This document shows positions 15,493 to 24,726 of a DNA stretch of 57,357 nt, piece by piece. How positions within the stretch are numbered: the first letter of the stretch is position 1; every line of letters starts with the position of its first letter. The stretch is from positions 20,785 to 78,141 of the forward strand of contig NZ_RJUA01000028.1 of the NCBI RefSeq assembly GCF_024343575.1, read 5' to 3'. The translations under genes and the position numbers were made by a program. Under the pieces are notes generated by a model. It did no database searches. It was not told the DNA's origin and was given only the letters and a program-made list of their open reading frames with translations. The stretch is from Lacihabitans sp. LS3-19. Lineage in GTDB: Bacteria > Bacteroidota > Bacteroidia > Cytophagales > Spirosomataceae.

Positions 15493-18435
15493 ATGTATCT
15501 CAACTGTCACACTTTCTACTCCATGCGGTACGGCACCATCTCGCCCGAAGCACTTGTAGCTCAGGCCAAAACTCTTGGCGTGAAAAGACTGGCATTGACA
15601 GATATCAACCTTAGTTCAGGTATTTTTGATTTTGTAAAAGAGTGTATAGCTGCCGAAATAGAACCTGTAGTAGGCGTAGAATTTCGCAACGGCGACGACC
15701 TCAAGTATATCTGCTTGGCCCAAAACCACGCTGGATATGTAGAAATCAACCAACACCTGACAGCACATTTATTATCCGAAACCGTCTTTCCTAGTCAATC
15801 ACCAAATTTCCAAAATGTCTATGTCATCTATCCAATCGAAATTCTCGACAGCTACCGCCAGCTTAAGCCCAACGAATTTGTCGGTGTCCGCCACTGGGAC
15901 TTCAACAAGCTCTTTCGTTATAAATCAAAGCTGGATGCCAGCAAGCTCGTCCTCTGGCAGCCAGTCACGTTTCTGGACCGCCCAAATTACAACCTGCACC
16001 GCCTGCTGCGAGCCATCGATCACAACGTCCTACTGAGTCGCCTCTCGCCTACTGGCCACGCCACGGCTCACGAAAGTTTTGTAACTCCCGAGCAGCTAAG
16101 GCAACTTTTTAAAAGCTATCCCGAGCTTATCGAAAACACCGAGCGGATACTCGAAAGCTGCAGTTTTGTGTTTGATTACAAAAGTCCGAAAAACAAGAAA
16201 ATATTTACCAGCACCACCGCAGACGACCTCGACCTACTACGTAAACTGGCCTACGACGGCATACTTTATCGCTATGGCAAAAACAACAAAGAGGCCATAA
16301 AACGGGTAGAGCGTGAACTCAAAATCATTGAAGAACTTCACTTTGGCTCTTATTTTCTGATTACCTGGGACATCATCAAATACGGCAAATCACGGGGTTA
16401 TTACCACGTAGGGCGAGGCTCTGGTGCCAACAGCATTGTGGCCTATTGCATCGGCATCACTGACGTAGACCCCATAGAGTTGGATCTGTATTTTGAGCGA
16501 TTTATCAACCCACATCGTACCTCTCCGCCTGACTTTGACATTGACTTCAGTTGGGACGAACGCGACGAGATCATCGACTATGTATTCAAACGCTACGGCC
16601 GCGAGCACGTGAGTCTTATGGCCACTTACAATACTTTCAAAGGTCGCTCTATTTACCGTGAGCTAGGCAAAGTCTTTGGCCTACCCAAACCCGAAATAGA
16701 CGAACTCATCAACAACCCCAACGCCAACCACCGTAACGAGCACACACAGTATATTTTCAAATATGCTCCCATGATGATAAACTTCCCCGAGCACCTGTCA
16801 ATACACGCCGGCGGTATGCTCATAAGTGAAGAACCCATGGCACATTATTCGGCCCTACAGCCTATGCCGAAGGGTTTCCCTATCTGTCAGTTTGATATGT
16901 ATGTAGCAGAAGAAATAGGCTTTGCTAAGTTCGATGTACTGTCGCAGCGAGGGCTTGGCCACATCAAAACCTGCGTGGACATCGTAAGAGAAAACCACAA
17001 GGTAAACATCGACATACATGCCATTCAAGATTTTAAAAAAGACCCCGAAATCAGGCGGCAATTGGTAGAACACGAAACCATGGGTGCATTTTATGTCGAG
17101 TCGCCCGCTATGCGGCAGCTGATATGGAAACTCCGCTGTGACAACTACCTCACGCTCGTGGCGGCCAGCTCTATCATCCGCCCTGGCGTGTCTGCTAGTG
17201 GTATGATGAGCGAATACATCAAACGCCACCATAACCCCACCGAAATACAATACATACACCCAAAAATGGAGGAACTCCTCCAAGAAACCTACGGCGTGAT
17301 GGTGTATCAAGAGGACGTCATCAAAGTAGCTCACCATTTTGCAGGGCTCACGCTGGCAGAGTCAGACGTTTTACGTAGGGCCATGAGCGGCAAGTTTAGG
17401 TCAAAGAAAGAGTTTGAACGTATCATAGAAAAATGGTATGCCAACTGCAAGGAACGCGGCTACCCTGATGACATAGCCAAGGAGGTTTGGCGGCAGATTG
17501 AGAGTTTTTCGGGCTATTCCTTCAGCAAGGCACACTCCGCGAGTTTTGCGGTAGAAAGTTACCAAAGTCTTTATCTCAAGGCACACTATCCACGAGAGTT
17601 TATGGTGGCGGTCATCAACAACTTCGGGGGATTTTACAATACCGAAATGTACGCCCACGAAGCCCGCCGTTACGGTGCCAAAATAGAAGCTCCCGACATT
17701 AACGAGAGTCACTATCTCACTCGTATAGAGGGCATTATTATCTGGCTAGGCTGGATACACATACAAGGTCTGGAAAGCCGAACAATAGATGCACTTCTAG
17801 ACAATCGCCGCAGCGAAGGCCAATATCTTAGTTTTCAAGATTTTGTGCATAGGGTATATTTGGGTTTAGAACAGCTTACTATTCTGATACGCGTTGGAGC
17901 ATTTAGGGCATTTGGACTAAGCAAAAAAGAGTTGCTATGGGAGGCACATTTTTTTCATCACAAAACCCAAAAAATGGTTGAAGCCTCGCCTGCTTTGTTT
18001 GAATGGGAAGAGCAAAAGTTTGAATTGCCCGCACTCATCAGCCATGGTCTCGAAGACCGCTACGATGAAATAGAACTGTTGGGTTTTCCGCTAGAGTCTG
18101 CCTTTACAATGATCTCCGAAGCACCGCTTTCCAAGCTATCCGCTGCACAGCTGGGGACTTTGGTTGGTCGCCACGTAAAAATCTACGGATACATGGTCAC
18201 CTACAAAGCTATACGTACCAAAAACAACAAAAAAATGGCCTTTGGCTATTTTATAGACCACGAAGGGGAGTTTTTCGACACCACACATTTTCCACAAAAC
18301 ATCGAGCGGTACCCCTTTCGAGGCAAAGGCGTGTACTACATAGAAGGCAAAGTAGTAGAAGAATTCGGCTTCCCGTCTGTAGAAGTGCTAAGCATGCGAA
18401 AATGCGGGATAAAAATGGACCCGCGGGCGGGGTGA
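15493..18435 (+). CDS. dnaE: DNA polymerase III alpha subunit, DnaE2/ImuC-like paralogue
   Basis: This protein of 980 residues is shorter than a replicative DnaE (about 1160). Domains in order: a PHP domain (about 1-230) with degenerate metal sites (CHTFYSMRYG, ALTDIN in place of a His-bearing TDH); the palm with YHVGRGSGANSIVAYCIGIT (about 308) and catalytic aspartates in PPDFDIDFSWDERD (about 344-355); the fingers and helix-hairpin-helix region; and a C-terminal OB fold (VKIYGYMVTYKAI). Size and degenerate PHP fit an error-prone DnaE2. Its GC content is clearly higher than that of all neighbours, with many GGC, CTC, GAC and CGC codons, which suggests horizontal acquisition. No imuA or imuB lies nearby. 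Confidence 0.88.
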   Translation: MYLNCHTFYSMRYGTISPEALVAQAKTLGVKRLALTDINLSSGIFDFVKECIAAEIEPVVGVEFRNGDDLKYICLAQNHAGYVEINQHLTAHLLSETVFPSQSPNFQNVYVIYPIEILDSYRQLKPNEFVGVRHWDFNKLFRYKSKLDASKLVLWQPVTFLDRPNYNLHRLLRAIDHNVLLSRLSPTGHATAHESFVTPEQLRQLFKSYPELIENTERILESCSFVFDYKSPKNKKIFTSTTADDLDLLRKLAYDGILYRYGKNNKEAIKRVERELKIIEELHFGSYFLITWDIIKYGKSRGYYHVGRGSGANSIVAYCIGITDVDPIELDLYFERFINPHRTSPPDFDIDFSWDERDEIIDYVFKRYGREHVSLMATYNTFKGRSIYRELGKVFGLPKPEIDELINNPNANHRNEHTQYIFKYAPMMINFPEHLSIHAGGMLISEEPMAHYSALQPMPKGFPICQFDMYVAEEIGFAKFDVLSQRGLGHIKTCVDIVRENHKVNIDIHAIQDFKKDPEIRRQLVEHETMGAFYVESPAMRQLIWKLRCDNYLTLVAASSIIRPGVSASGMMSEYIKRHHNPTEIQYIHPKMEELLQETYGVMVYQEDVIKVAHHFAGLTLAESDVLRRAMSGKFRSKKEFERIIEKWYANCKERGYPDDIAKEVWRQIESFSGYSFSKAHSASFAVESYQSLYLKAHYPREFMVAVINNFGGFYNTEMYAHEARRYGAKIEAPDINESHYLTRIEGIIIWLGWIHIQGLESRTIDALLDNRRSEGQYLSFQDFVHRVYLGLEQLTILIRVGAFRAFGLSKKELLWEAHFFHHKTQKMVEASPALFEWEEQKFELPALISHGLEDRYDEIELLGFPLESAFTMISEAPLSKLSAAQLGTLVGRHVKIYGYMVTYKAIRTKNNKKMAFGYFIDHEGEFFDTTHFPQNIERYPFRGKGVYYIEGKVVEEFGFPSVEVLSMRKCGIKMDPRAG

Positions 18436-18537
18436 GAATGAGTAGATTGATATCTAAATAATTTCAAATAAGGTTTCGACAAAACTAATTAACACGAAAT
18501 ATCAATATTGAATTGGCAATTATTTTTAAATTATGTA

Positions 18538-18545
18538 TATTTTTG
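18538..18545 (+). promoter_or_regulatory. -7 promoter box (TATTTTTG), likely leaderless start
   Basis: TATTTTTG fits TAnnTTTG and ends only four bases before the ATG at 18550. A TTG at 18513-18515 is a possible -33 element. With the start of transcription normally a few bases after this box, the mRNA would begin at or next to the ATG. No Shine-Dalgarno-like purine run is present. Confidence 0.5.
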
Positions 18546-18549
18546 CAAA

Positions 18550-20886
18550 ATGAGGGCATTATCGAATACAGATTTTTGGAAAAGTGAATTTGGACTTCTA
18601 CCAATTAAAATCAATCCACTAGATGGGTTGAATAGATTTCTTATGCTCAATGGTGGAAGCGGTGATTTTTGTCTTCAAACTGATGAAAGAGAAGAATTAG
18701 AAACTGATTTTTATGAAAATTCATGGTCAACAAACACAAAAAACTTTGTTGTTGTAGGAGATAAAAAAGTAAAAGTATTCAATTGGTTAAATAAATCATC
18801 AGAAGAAGTTGAACTTGAAAAGGTAGAAAACAGTAAAGAGAAATTTTATAAATACTTAGTTTCAAAATCATATAAAACAGAAAATGATGTAGTCCCTTTT
18901 ATAATCGATATTTTCAGACAATTAAGAAATTTCACAAAAGAGAAAAGAAATCCATCTGTTGCCATTAACATTCTCTATCAACTTTTGATAAGCATTGAAG
19001 AAGATGTTGCCCAAATAAAATACAACGATTGGGAAATTGAAAATATAAAATTACCTGACGAGTTTGAAAATTATTCTGAAAGGTTAAAAAATGGGGTAAA
19101 AGGCATCAAGCCTAAATTAGATTTAATATTAAGACATTCTTCTGGAGCCTTGTTTCAAGAAGCTCATAGAGAAGTTGTATATTTTGATTCACAACTTGAT
19201 TTGTTTAATGGAATTTCCAGTAATATTAATACAAAAAAAGATGCATATTCAAGCGTACATTATACACCGCAGTATTTAGCGAGGTCTATTGTAGAAAATT
19301 GTTTGAAATATTTAGATTTAAAAAAACCATTATTGAAAATTTTTGACCCTGCTTGTGGTTCATCGGAATTCTTAATCGAAGCATTAAAGCAATTAAAGAA
19401 TCTTGGATACAAAGGTATTGTTAAAGTTGTGGGTTGGGATACATCAGAAAGTGCAATTAACACCTCCAAATTTCTTTTGCAATACGAAAACAGAAAACAA
19501 TGGAATAATAAATTAGATTTTGAAATTAAAAAGGTAGAAGATTCTTTATCAGAAAACTGGGAAAACGATTATGACCTTCTTTTGATGAATCCCCCATTTA
19601 TTTCTTGGGAACTATTATTTAATGCCAAGTCAAAAGAGGCTTTAGCAAAAGCATTTGGTAGCCAATTAAAAATGGTAAAGCCAAACCAAGCAAGTGCTTT
19701 TTTCTATAAATCTGTATCTGCATTAAATTCTGAAGGAATTATTGGTTGTGTTCTTCCCACTTCAATTTTCACCTTTGACTCCTACAAGCATTTGCGTAAT
19801 GAAATAAATGAGCAATTGTCACTAAAACTTTTAGCTAAATTGGGAAATTTCGTTTTTGAAGATGCTCTAACGGATGTGAGCTTTTTTATTGGACAAAAAC
19901 CCCAAAAGCCATTTATTCCAAAGGTAATATGGACAAAAAATGATAAAGGTATTGCACAAGAAGCCCTTAGAGAATTTAGGAAAATTGAAGCTAATGGAGC
20001 ATTTTCAAAAGACGATAGAAATTATAGTATTTATAATCCCTCAATATTTCCTACAGTAACTGATACGTGGAAAATAATTTCCTTGAAAGAGAATAATACT
20101 TTAAAGGATTTAGAAAGATTCGTATCTGAAGGATTGCTATCCAAAATTTCGAATATTTTTATAGTTAAACAAGGCATCAGAACAGGGAATAATTCTATTT
20201 TTATACTTCCTGAAACTGAATATGAAAAAATTCCTAAATCAGAAAGACAATATTACAGGAAAGTAATAATTAATGATTCAATTAAAAATGGTAATTTAAA
20301 ATTAACGAATTATGTTTGGTATCCTTACAATAAAGATGGATTGAGTTTAAGAAATGAAGTCGATTTTGAGAAGCATGCAAACTACACATTTACTAAATTT
20401 ATCAAATATAAACATGAACTTTCAAATAGGCCGCGTGTTAAAATTGAATCTTGGTGGCAATTAAGTGAACATAGAGCATGGTTAAGAAACCAAGCAATTC
20501 GACTTTTTTCCACGGAATTCGGAAAATCCGATTCTTTCGCATTTGATAAAAATGGCGAATACGTGGTTGAGAGAGGGAATGGTTGGATACCTAAAAAAGA
20601 GTTTTTAACTGAGGACTATTATTTTTATTTATCTGTATTTTCAAGTAGCATATTTGATATCCTTTTGTCCATTTTTTCAAAACAACTTGCAGGTGGAAAC
20701 TGGTATGATTTAGGTGCGAAATACACATCTAATATCCCAATTCCAAATGTACATTCAATTTTAGTGAAAGATAATTTGGCATATAAAAAACTAGTTGAGC
20801 TTGGTATGGAACTTTCTAATGGAAATAGTTATGTAAAAGAGGCAATTGACAATGTTTTGAAAAAATCATTTTATCCAATGATGTAA
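18550..20886 (+). CDS. N6-adenine DNA methyltransferase (Type II R-M-like)
   Basis: This protein has 778 residues from the ATG at 18550; a TTG at 18508 would add 14 but lies upstream of the predicted promoter. The N-terminal ~240 residues are helical and end in LDLILRHSSGALFQEAHREV, a word also seen in PaeR7I/XhoI-like methylases. The Rossmann methylase core then starts after SSVHYTPQYLARSIVENCL: motif I is DPACGSS (266-272) and catalytic motif IV is NPPF (347-350). The C-terminal ~400 residues hold a probable target-recognition domain (FIVKQGIRTGNNSIFIL). No PD-(D/E)xK nuclease motif is obvious. The gene is AT-rich, follows dnaE by 114 bp and is followed by its small partner after 5 bp. Confidence 0.85.
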   Translation: MRALSNTDFWKSEFGLLPIKINPLDGLNRFLMLNGGSGDFCLQTDEREELETDFYENSWSTNTKNFVVVGDKKVKVFNWLNKSSEEVELEKVENSKEKFYKYLVSKSYKTENDVVPFIIDIFRQLRNFTKEKRNPSVAINILYQLLISIEEDVAQIKYNDWEIENIKLPDEFENYSERLKNGVKGIKPKLDLILRHSSGALFQEAHREVVYFDSQLDLFNGISSNINTKKDAYSSVHYTPQYLARSIVENCLKYLDLKKPLLKIFDPACGSSEFLIEALKQLKNLGYKGIVKVVGWDTSESAINTSKFLLQYENRKQWNNKLDFEIKKVEDSLSENWENDYDLLLMNPPFISWELLFNAKSKEALAKAFGSQLKMVKPNQASAFFYKSVSALNSEGIIGCVLPTSIFTFDSYKHLRNEINEQLSLKLLAKLGNFVFEDALTDVSFFIGQKPQKPFIPKVIWTKNDKGIAQEALREFRKIEANGAFSKDDRNYSIYNPSIFPTVTDTWKIISLKENNTLKDLERFVSEGLLSKISNIFIVKQGIRTGNNSIFILPETEYEKIPKSERQYYRKVIINDSIKNGNLKLTNYVWYPYNKDGLSLRNEVDFEKHANYTFTKFIKYKHELSNRPRVKIESWWQLSEHRAWLRNQAIRLFSTEFGKSDSFAFDKNGEYVVERGNGWIPKKEFLTEDYYFYLSVFSSSIFDILLSIFSKQLAGGNWYDLGAKYTSNIPIPNVHSILVKDNLAYKKLVELGMELSNGNSYVKEAIDNVLKKSFYPMM

Positions 20887-20891
20887 AAAGT

Positions 20892-21500
20892 ATGTTAGAT
20901 CGTTTAAAATTTATCAAATCCATAAATGACAGTTGTAAGCTTTTATTTCACGAGTCTCATTTTTATCTAAACTTGACGGGAAGTTCTTCAAACAGTTATG
21001 TATATAGATTAAATAATTCCAATGATAAAGCAGTCAATTATTACAATAATGGTGGTGAACAGGTTTCTGTTTTAAAATGGTTCAATGATTTTTGGGTTTT
21101 TATTGAAATTAGAATTGGCCAATTTGGAATATTTATCACCATTTCTATTTTTCAAGGAAATGAAAATGACAATATTAAAAATCAACTATTTAGGATGGAA
21201 TGGGATGATAGAATTGAGCATACTGAAACCCACCCACAACCTCATTGGCATATTACAACTGATAAAGCCATTGGTGAAAAATTAAAGGATTTTATTTCTG
21301 AAGGAGAAAATCCGACTTTTGATTCTTTTGAATTAGTAAAATCTGAAATAATTGAAATTAGTAAAATCCATTTTGCAATGAATGCAAATTGGCAAAATGA
21401 AGATACTCATATCCATAAAATTAATGATGAAATAAAGATTGCTAAATGGTTTCGAGGCCTCTTTAATCATTTAAGGCATGAACTCGAAACTTTGTTTTAA
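20892..21500 (+). CDS. Histidine-rich protein of unknown function, partner of methylase
   Basis: I do not recognise this 202-residue protein. It starts five bases after the methylase stop, so the two are almost certainly one transcription unit. It has a predicted alpha/beta fold with strands around 36-90 (WFNDFWVFIEIRIGQFGIFITISIF). A histidine cluster follows: His110, His114, His118 and His120 (EHTETHPQPHWHI), and later His173 and His175 (DTHIHK), plausible metal ligands. The C-terminal helix FRGLFNHLRHELETLF is basic and amphipathic. No signal peptide, membrane segment or PD-(D/E)xK motif is seen. Position suggests the restriction or effector half of the system, but this is inference. Confidence 0.7.
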   Translation: MLDRLKFIKSINDSCKLLFHESHFYLNLTGSSSNSYVYRLNNSNDKAVNYYNNGGEQVSVLKWFNDFWVFIEIRIGQFGIFITISIFQGNENDNIKNQLFRMEWDDRIEHTETHPQPHWHITTDKAIGEKLKDFISEGENPTFDSFELVKSEIIEISKIHFAMNANWQNEDTHIHKINDEIKIAKWFRGLFNHLRHELETLF

Positions 21501-21540
21501 CTTCATAAGCTTTTTTGAAGAAGTTCAAATAAAAAAGCAC

Positions 21541-21753
21541 TCATTCAAACCCCTCAATACTCCTCAAAAGCCTTTCAGCATTTCTTGGACTTTTCAACAA
21601 GTACAAAGTTTCCTCCCAGCTATCATATTCAGATTTTGACATAATCATAACAACATTTCCATTCGCTTGAGTAACAATAATTGGAAAGTGATTTGCCTTG
21701 TCCAAAAAGGCATTTAAATTTTGCTTGAATTTTAAAAAATTAACTGTCAGCAT
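21541..21753 (-). CDS. Phd/YefM-type antitoxin-like protein, no toxin beside it
   Basis: I start at the ATG at 21753 (MLTVNFLKFKQNLNAFLDKA, 70 residues); an upstream ATG at 21786 would place the start before the predicted promoter. The sequence follows the YefM pattern: an N-terminal DNA-binding fold with FKQNLNAFLDKANHFPIIVTQANGNVVMIMSKSEYDSWEETLYLLKSPRNAERL. The last part matches the toxin-wrapping tail of YefM. No RelE/YoeB or Doc toxin gene is found on either side: the next gene on this strand's downstream side is convergent (the methylase partner). It is thus an orphan antitoxin or part of the defence region. Confidence 0.75.
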   Translation of the reverse strand: MLTVNFLKFKQNLNAFLDKANHFPIIVTQANGNVVMIMSKSEYDSWEETLYLLKSPRNAERLLRSIEGFE

Positions 21754-21757
21754 TTTA

Positions 21758-21765
21758 CAAAAATA
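21758..21765 (-). promoter_or_regulatory. -7 promoter box (TATTTTTG), likely leaderless start
   Basis: On the minus strand TATTTTTG ends four bases before the ATG at 21753, the same box and the same spacing as at the methylase gene. The surrounding bases TATTTTTG(T/C)AAAATG are identical at both genes but for one position. Confidence 0.5.
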
Positions 21766-21789
21766 ATTGAAAACCTTTACAAACAATCA

Positions 21790-22482
21790 CTAACACTCCC
21801 CACCTTCCACATCACAACTCTCTCCAGCTGCAATAGTAGTTTCGGCGGCCATTTCTTGCTGGATCTGTCGGAGCGTATCTACAAGTGTTTGTGGAGGTTG
21901 AGCACCGCTGATACCGTATTTATCGTTAAAAATAAAAAACGGAACGGCACTCACACCCCTTGATTGAAAGTAAGCAATCTTAGCTTTTACCTCCTCCATC
22001 ATTTCGGTATTTGACAAAACACTTGACACTTTTTCGGTACTCCAGCCATACTCAGCCATGATGCTTACCAAGTTTTCCGTTTTGCTCAAGTCTTTGGCAT
22101 CTTCAAAATATGCCTTAAAAAACCTCGCTTTTAGCTCGGACTTAAATCCTTCTTTTTCAGCTTCTAACATCAAAACATGTAGCGGAAGGGTATTCATCGT
22201 TCGTTCCATTTTGCTAAAATCAAAAGCAATTTCCTCCACTTCACCCACTCTTCCCATGTGCTCAAATATCTCTTGCACTTTTTCGGCACTTCCAAACTTC
22301 GCCTCATAGTAAGGCTTCAAGTCTCTTCCCTCTTTTGGTACACTCGGATCAAGCTGAAACGGCTGCCAAGTTATATCTACACCAATCTCCGGCACCATAG
22401 CTAGTGCCTTTTCCAAACGCTTTTTACCTACATAACACCACGGACAAGCAACATCCGACACGATATCTATTTTAATATTCAT
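21790..22482 (-). CDS. DsbA-family oxidoreductase, FrnE-like
   Basis: This protein of 230 residues has a thioredoxin fold with an N-terminal CPWC active site (Cys13, Cys16 in VACPWCYVGKKRLE), a helical insertion and the cis-proline strand GVSAVPFFIFNDKYGISGAQP. These are the marks of the FrnE/DsbA-like family. There is no signal peptide, so it is cytosolic. The C-terminal tail has two extra cysteines (SCDVEGGEC). FrnE proteins are thiol oxidoreductases linked to oxidative stress; the substrate is not known. It is divergent from the S9 peptidase gene. Confidence 0.9.
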   Translation of the reverse strand: MNIKIDIVSDVACPWCYVGKKRLEKALAMVPEIGVDITWQPFQLDPSVPKEGRDLKPYYEAKFGSAEKVQEIFEHMGRVGEVEEIAFDFSKMERTMNTLPLHVLMLEAEKEGFKSELKARFFKAYFEDAKDLSKTENLVSIMAEYGWSTEKVSSVLSNTEMMEEVKAKIAYFQSRGVSAVPFFIFNDKYGISGAQPPQTLVDTLRQIQQEMAAETTIAAGESCDVEGGEC

Positions 22483-22535
22483 TTTTAAAGCTTAAATTTC
22501 GAAATCATTTCATTCAAACTAAATACAATAAACCA

Positions 22536-24671
22536 ATGCGAAAAATTCTTTTTCTCTTACTTATTTGTCAATTTTCTTTTGCTCAGCAGGAAAAAATAAC
22601 GGTAACGGACCTAACAAAAATCAAAAACATAATATCTATAGTAAATGCGACCGACAAAGTAATCTATGCCTTAAAAACTATTGAAGCCAACACAGAAAAG
22701 CCCCTTGAATACGACTATGTCACTAATTTGTATCTGATAAATCTTAACAATCCACAAAAACACATTGCTCTCACAAGAGGTTCAGAGAGTGCTTCGCAAC
22801 CTGCCATATCACCAGATGGAAATACTGTGGCCTTTGTAAGAACTGCTAAAGAAAAATCCCAAATCTTTATTTTGCCATTAGATGGTGGAGAACCTTGGCA
22901 GTTAACTTCTCTTAAAAACGGAGCCTCTTCGCCACAGTTTAGTCCAGATGGAAGTAAAATCCTTTTTTCTTCAAGCTCAAGTCTAAATGAAATTTTAACA
23001 GATTCAATTTCTAATCCTAAAAAAGAATTGCCCTTATGGTCTTTCGAAAAGCCAGGTTTTGAAAACAATGCCTTTTTAATCGAAAACAAAAACATAAAGG
23101 CCAATCCTGATGGAAATATAGAGGAAATCAGAGCATATCTAAACAAAGATGTGATCGACAAAAAAGCCAAAGTCCTCAACAGATTGAATTTTCAAGGTGA
23201 ATCAACAGTAGAGCCTGAAATGAGATTTACACATATATATGAAATCCAAATAAAGGAAAAAGCAAAACCAAGACAGATTACGACAGGTTATAATTCATTT
23301 CAAAATGCAGTATATATACCTAATACCAACAAAATACTCGCAACCACCGCAAGAGATACCGCACTGCACCCAGACAGAGAACAAAGCAACAAAGTCATAG
23401 AAATAGACCTAGGTAACTTAACTCAAAAAACAATTTTGGATATAGAAGGAAAACGATTCGGTGGACTTAGCATTTCGCCTTCTGGCAAAAAAATAGCAAC
23501 TGTCATGTCTAGTCCAAATCTTCTGTCCTATGGCCAATTGTGTATGTTCAATACTGACGGAACAGCTTTTAAAGAGATAAATTTCGACAGAGTACCAAAT
23601 GATATCGAATGGGCAAAAGATGAAAAATCTTTATTATTAACCGCCAGTTCAAATGGAGGAATACCGTTTTTTAAATTAGATATTGCATCAGGCAAAGTAT
23701 CCAAACTTACAGATTACGAATCTGGCAATGGCAACATGACTATTACAAATAATAACAAGGTAATATTCGCCAAAAACGATGTTTCCAATCCTCATGAGAT
23801 TTATTTAGCGGATTTAGACTTAAAAAATCAAACAAAAATTAGCAATATAAACGGCGATTGGGTAAAAACTAAAAAACTGAGTTACCCAGAAAAACACACA
23901 TTCAAAAACTCAGCAGGGCAAGAGATTGAATTCTGGATAATGAAACCGACGGATTTTGTAGCTGGTAAAAAATATCCACTACTACTCCAAATGCATGGTG
24001 GACCAACTGCCATGTGGGGGCCTGGTGAGGCATCTATGTGGCATGAACTCCAATATTTTTGTGCTCAAGGCTATGGTGTTGTTTACCCAAATCAACGTGG
24101 TTCGGGCGGCTATGGCAAAGATTTCCAATTTTCTAACTACCGTGACTGGGGCACAGGCCCGCAAGAAGACGCCCTCGGAGCATGTGCAATAGCAGCAGCT
24201 GAATCATGGGTAGATACTTCAAAACAAGTGATTACAGGAGGATCCTACGCTGGATATCTTACAGCCTGGATTGTTGCTCATGACAATAGGTTCAAGGCGG
24301 CATTTGCTCAAAGAGGTGTATATGATTTAACAACTTTTATGGGCGAAGGAAACGCTTGGAGGCTAACACCAAATTATTTCGGCTTGCCATGGGATGACGA
24401 AGCCAAAACAAAAATAGACGCAAACTCTCCTTATACTTTCGTCGATAAAATAAATACGCCATTATTAATAAAACATGGCGAAAACGACCTACGTACGGGA
24501 GTTATCCAATCAGAAATGATGTTTAAAAGTTTAAAATATTTAGGTAAAGATGTAGAATATGTAAGAATGCCAGGTGCTACTCATGAGCTCTCAAGGGCAG
24601 GAAATGTCCGCCAAAGAATAGATAGAATCTTAAGAATTTATGAATTTTTTGAAAGATACATTTCAAAATAA
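22536..24671 (+). CDS. S9-family prolyl oligopeptidase-like peptidase, secreted
   Basis: This protein of 711 residues has a short signal peptide (MRKILFLLLICQFSFAQ). Residues ~40-430 form a beta propeller with PD40/WD40-like repeats (SQPAISPDGNTVAFVR, SSPQFSPDGSKILFSS). Residues ~460-711 form the alpha/beta-hydrolase domain with the catalytic triad Ser570 (GGSYAGYLTAW), Asp651 (KHGENDLRTG) and His683 (GATHELSRAG). The nucleophile elbow reads GGSYAGY where most family members have GGSYGGY. It likely cleaves oligopeptides in the periplasm as a dipeptidyl- or acylaminoacyl-peptidase. Confidence 0.92.
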   Translation: MRKILFLLLICQFSFAQQEKITVTDLTKIKNIISIVNATDKVIYALKTIEANTEKPLEYDYVTNLYLINLNNPQKHIALTRGSESASQPAISPDGNTVAFVRTAKEKSQIFILPLDGGEPWQLTSLKNGASSPQFSPDGSKILFSSSSSLNEILTDSISNPKKELPLWSFEKPGFENNAFLIENKNIKANPDGNIEEIRAYLNKDVIDKKAKVLNRLNFQGESTVEPEMRFTHIYEIQIKEKAKPRQITTGYNSFQNAVYIPNTNKILATTARDTALHPDREQSNKVIEIDLGNLTQKTILDIEGKRFGGLSISPSGKKIATVMSSPNLLSYGQLCMFNTDGTAFKEINFDRVPNDIEWAKDEKSLLLTASSNGGIPFFKLDIASGKVSKLTDYESGNGNMTITNNNKVIFAKNDVSNPHEIYLADLDLKNQTKISNINGDWVKTKKLSYPEKHTFKNSAGQEIEFWIMKPTDFVAGKKYPLLLQMHGGPTAMWGPGEASMWHELQYFCAQGYGVVYPNQRGSGGYGKDFQFSNYRDWGTGPQEDALGACAIAAAESWVDTSKQVITGGSYAGYLTAWIVAHDNRFKAAFAQRGVYDLTTFMGEGNAWRLTPNYFGLPWDDEAKTKIDANSPYTFVDKINTPLLIKHGENDLRTGVIQSEMMFKSLKYLGKDVEYVRMPGATHELSRAGNVRQRIDRILRIYEFFERYISK

Positions 24672-24713
24672 TCACATTTGATTAATTAAATTTTTTTATT
24701 AAATATTTTTCTA

Positions 24714-24721
24714 TATATTTG
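24714..24721 (+). promoter_or_regulatory. -7 promoter box (TATATTTG) of candidate sRNA
   Basis: TATATTTG is an exact match to TAnnTTTG, 43 bp after the peptidase stop and about 80 bp before a strong terminator, with no open reading frame between them. Confidence 0.5.
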
Positions 24722-24726
24722 CAGCA

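Noticed and set aside
16855-17337. 160-residue open frame antisense to dnaE
   Set aside because: It lies inside the polymerase coding region, which has complete motifs; it is His/Val-rich without family resemblance and is a by-product of the higher GC content.
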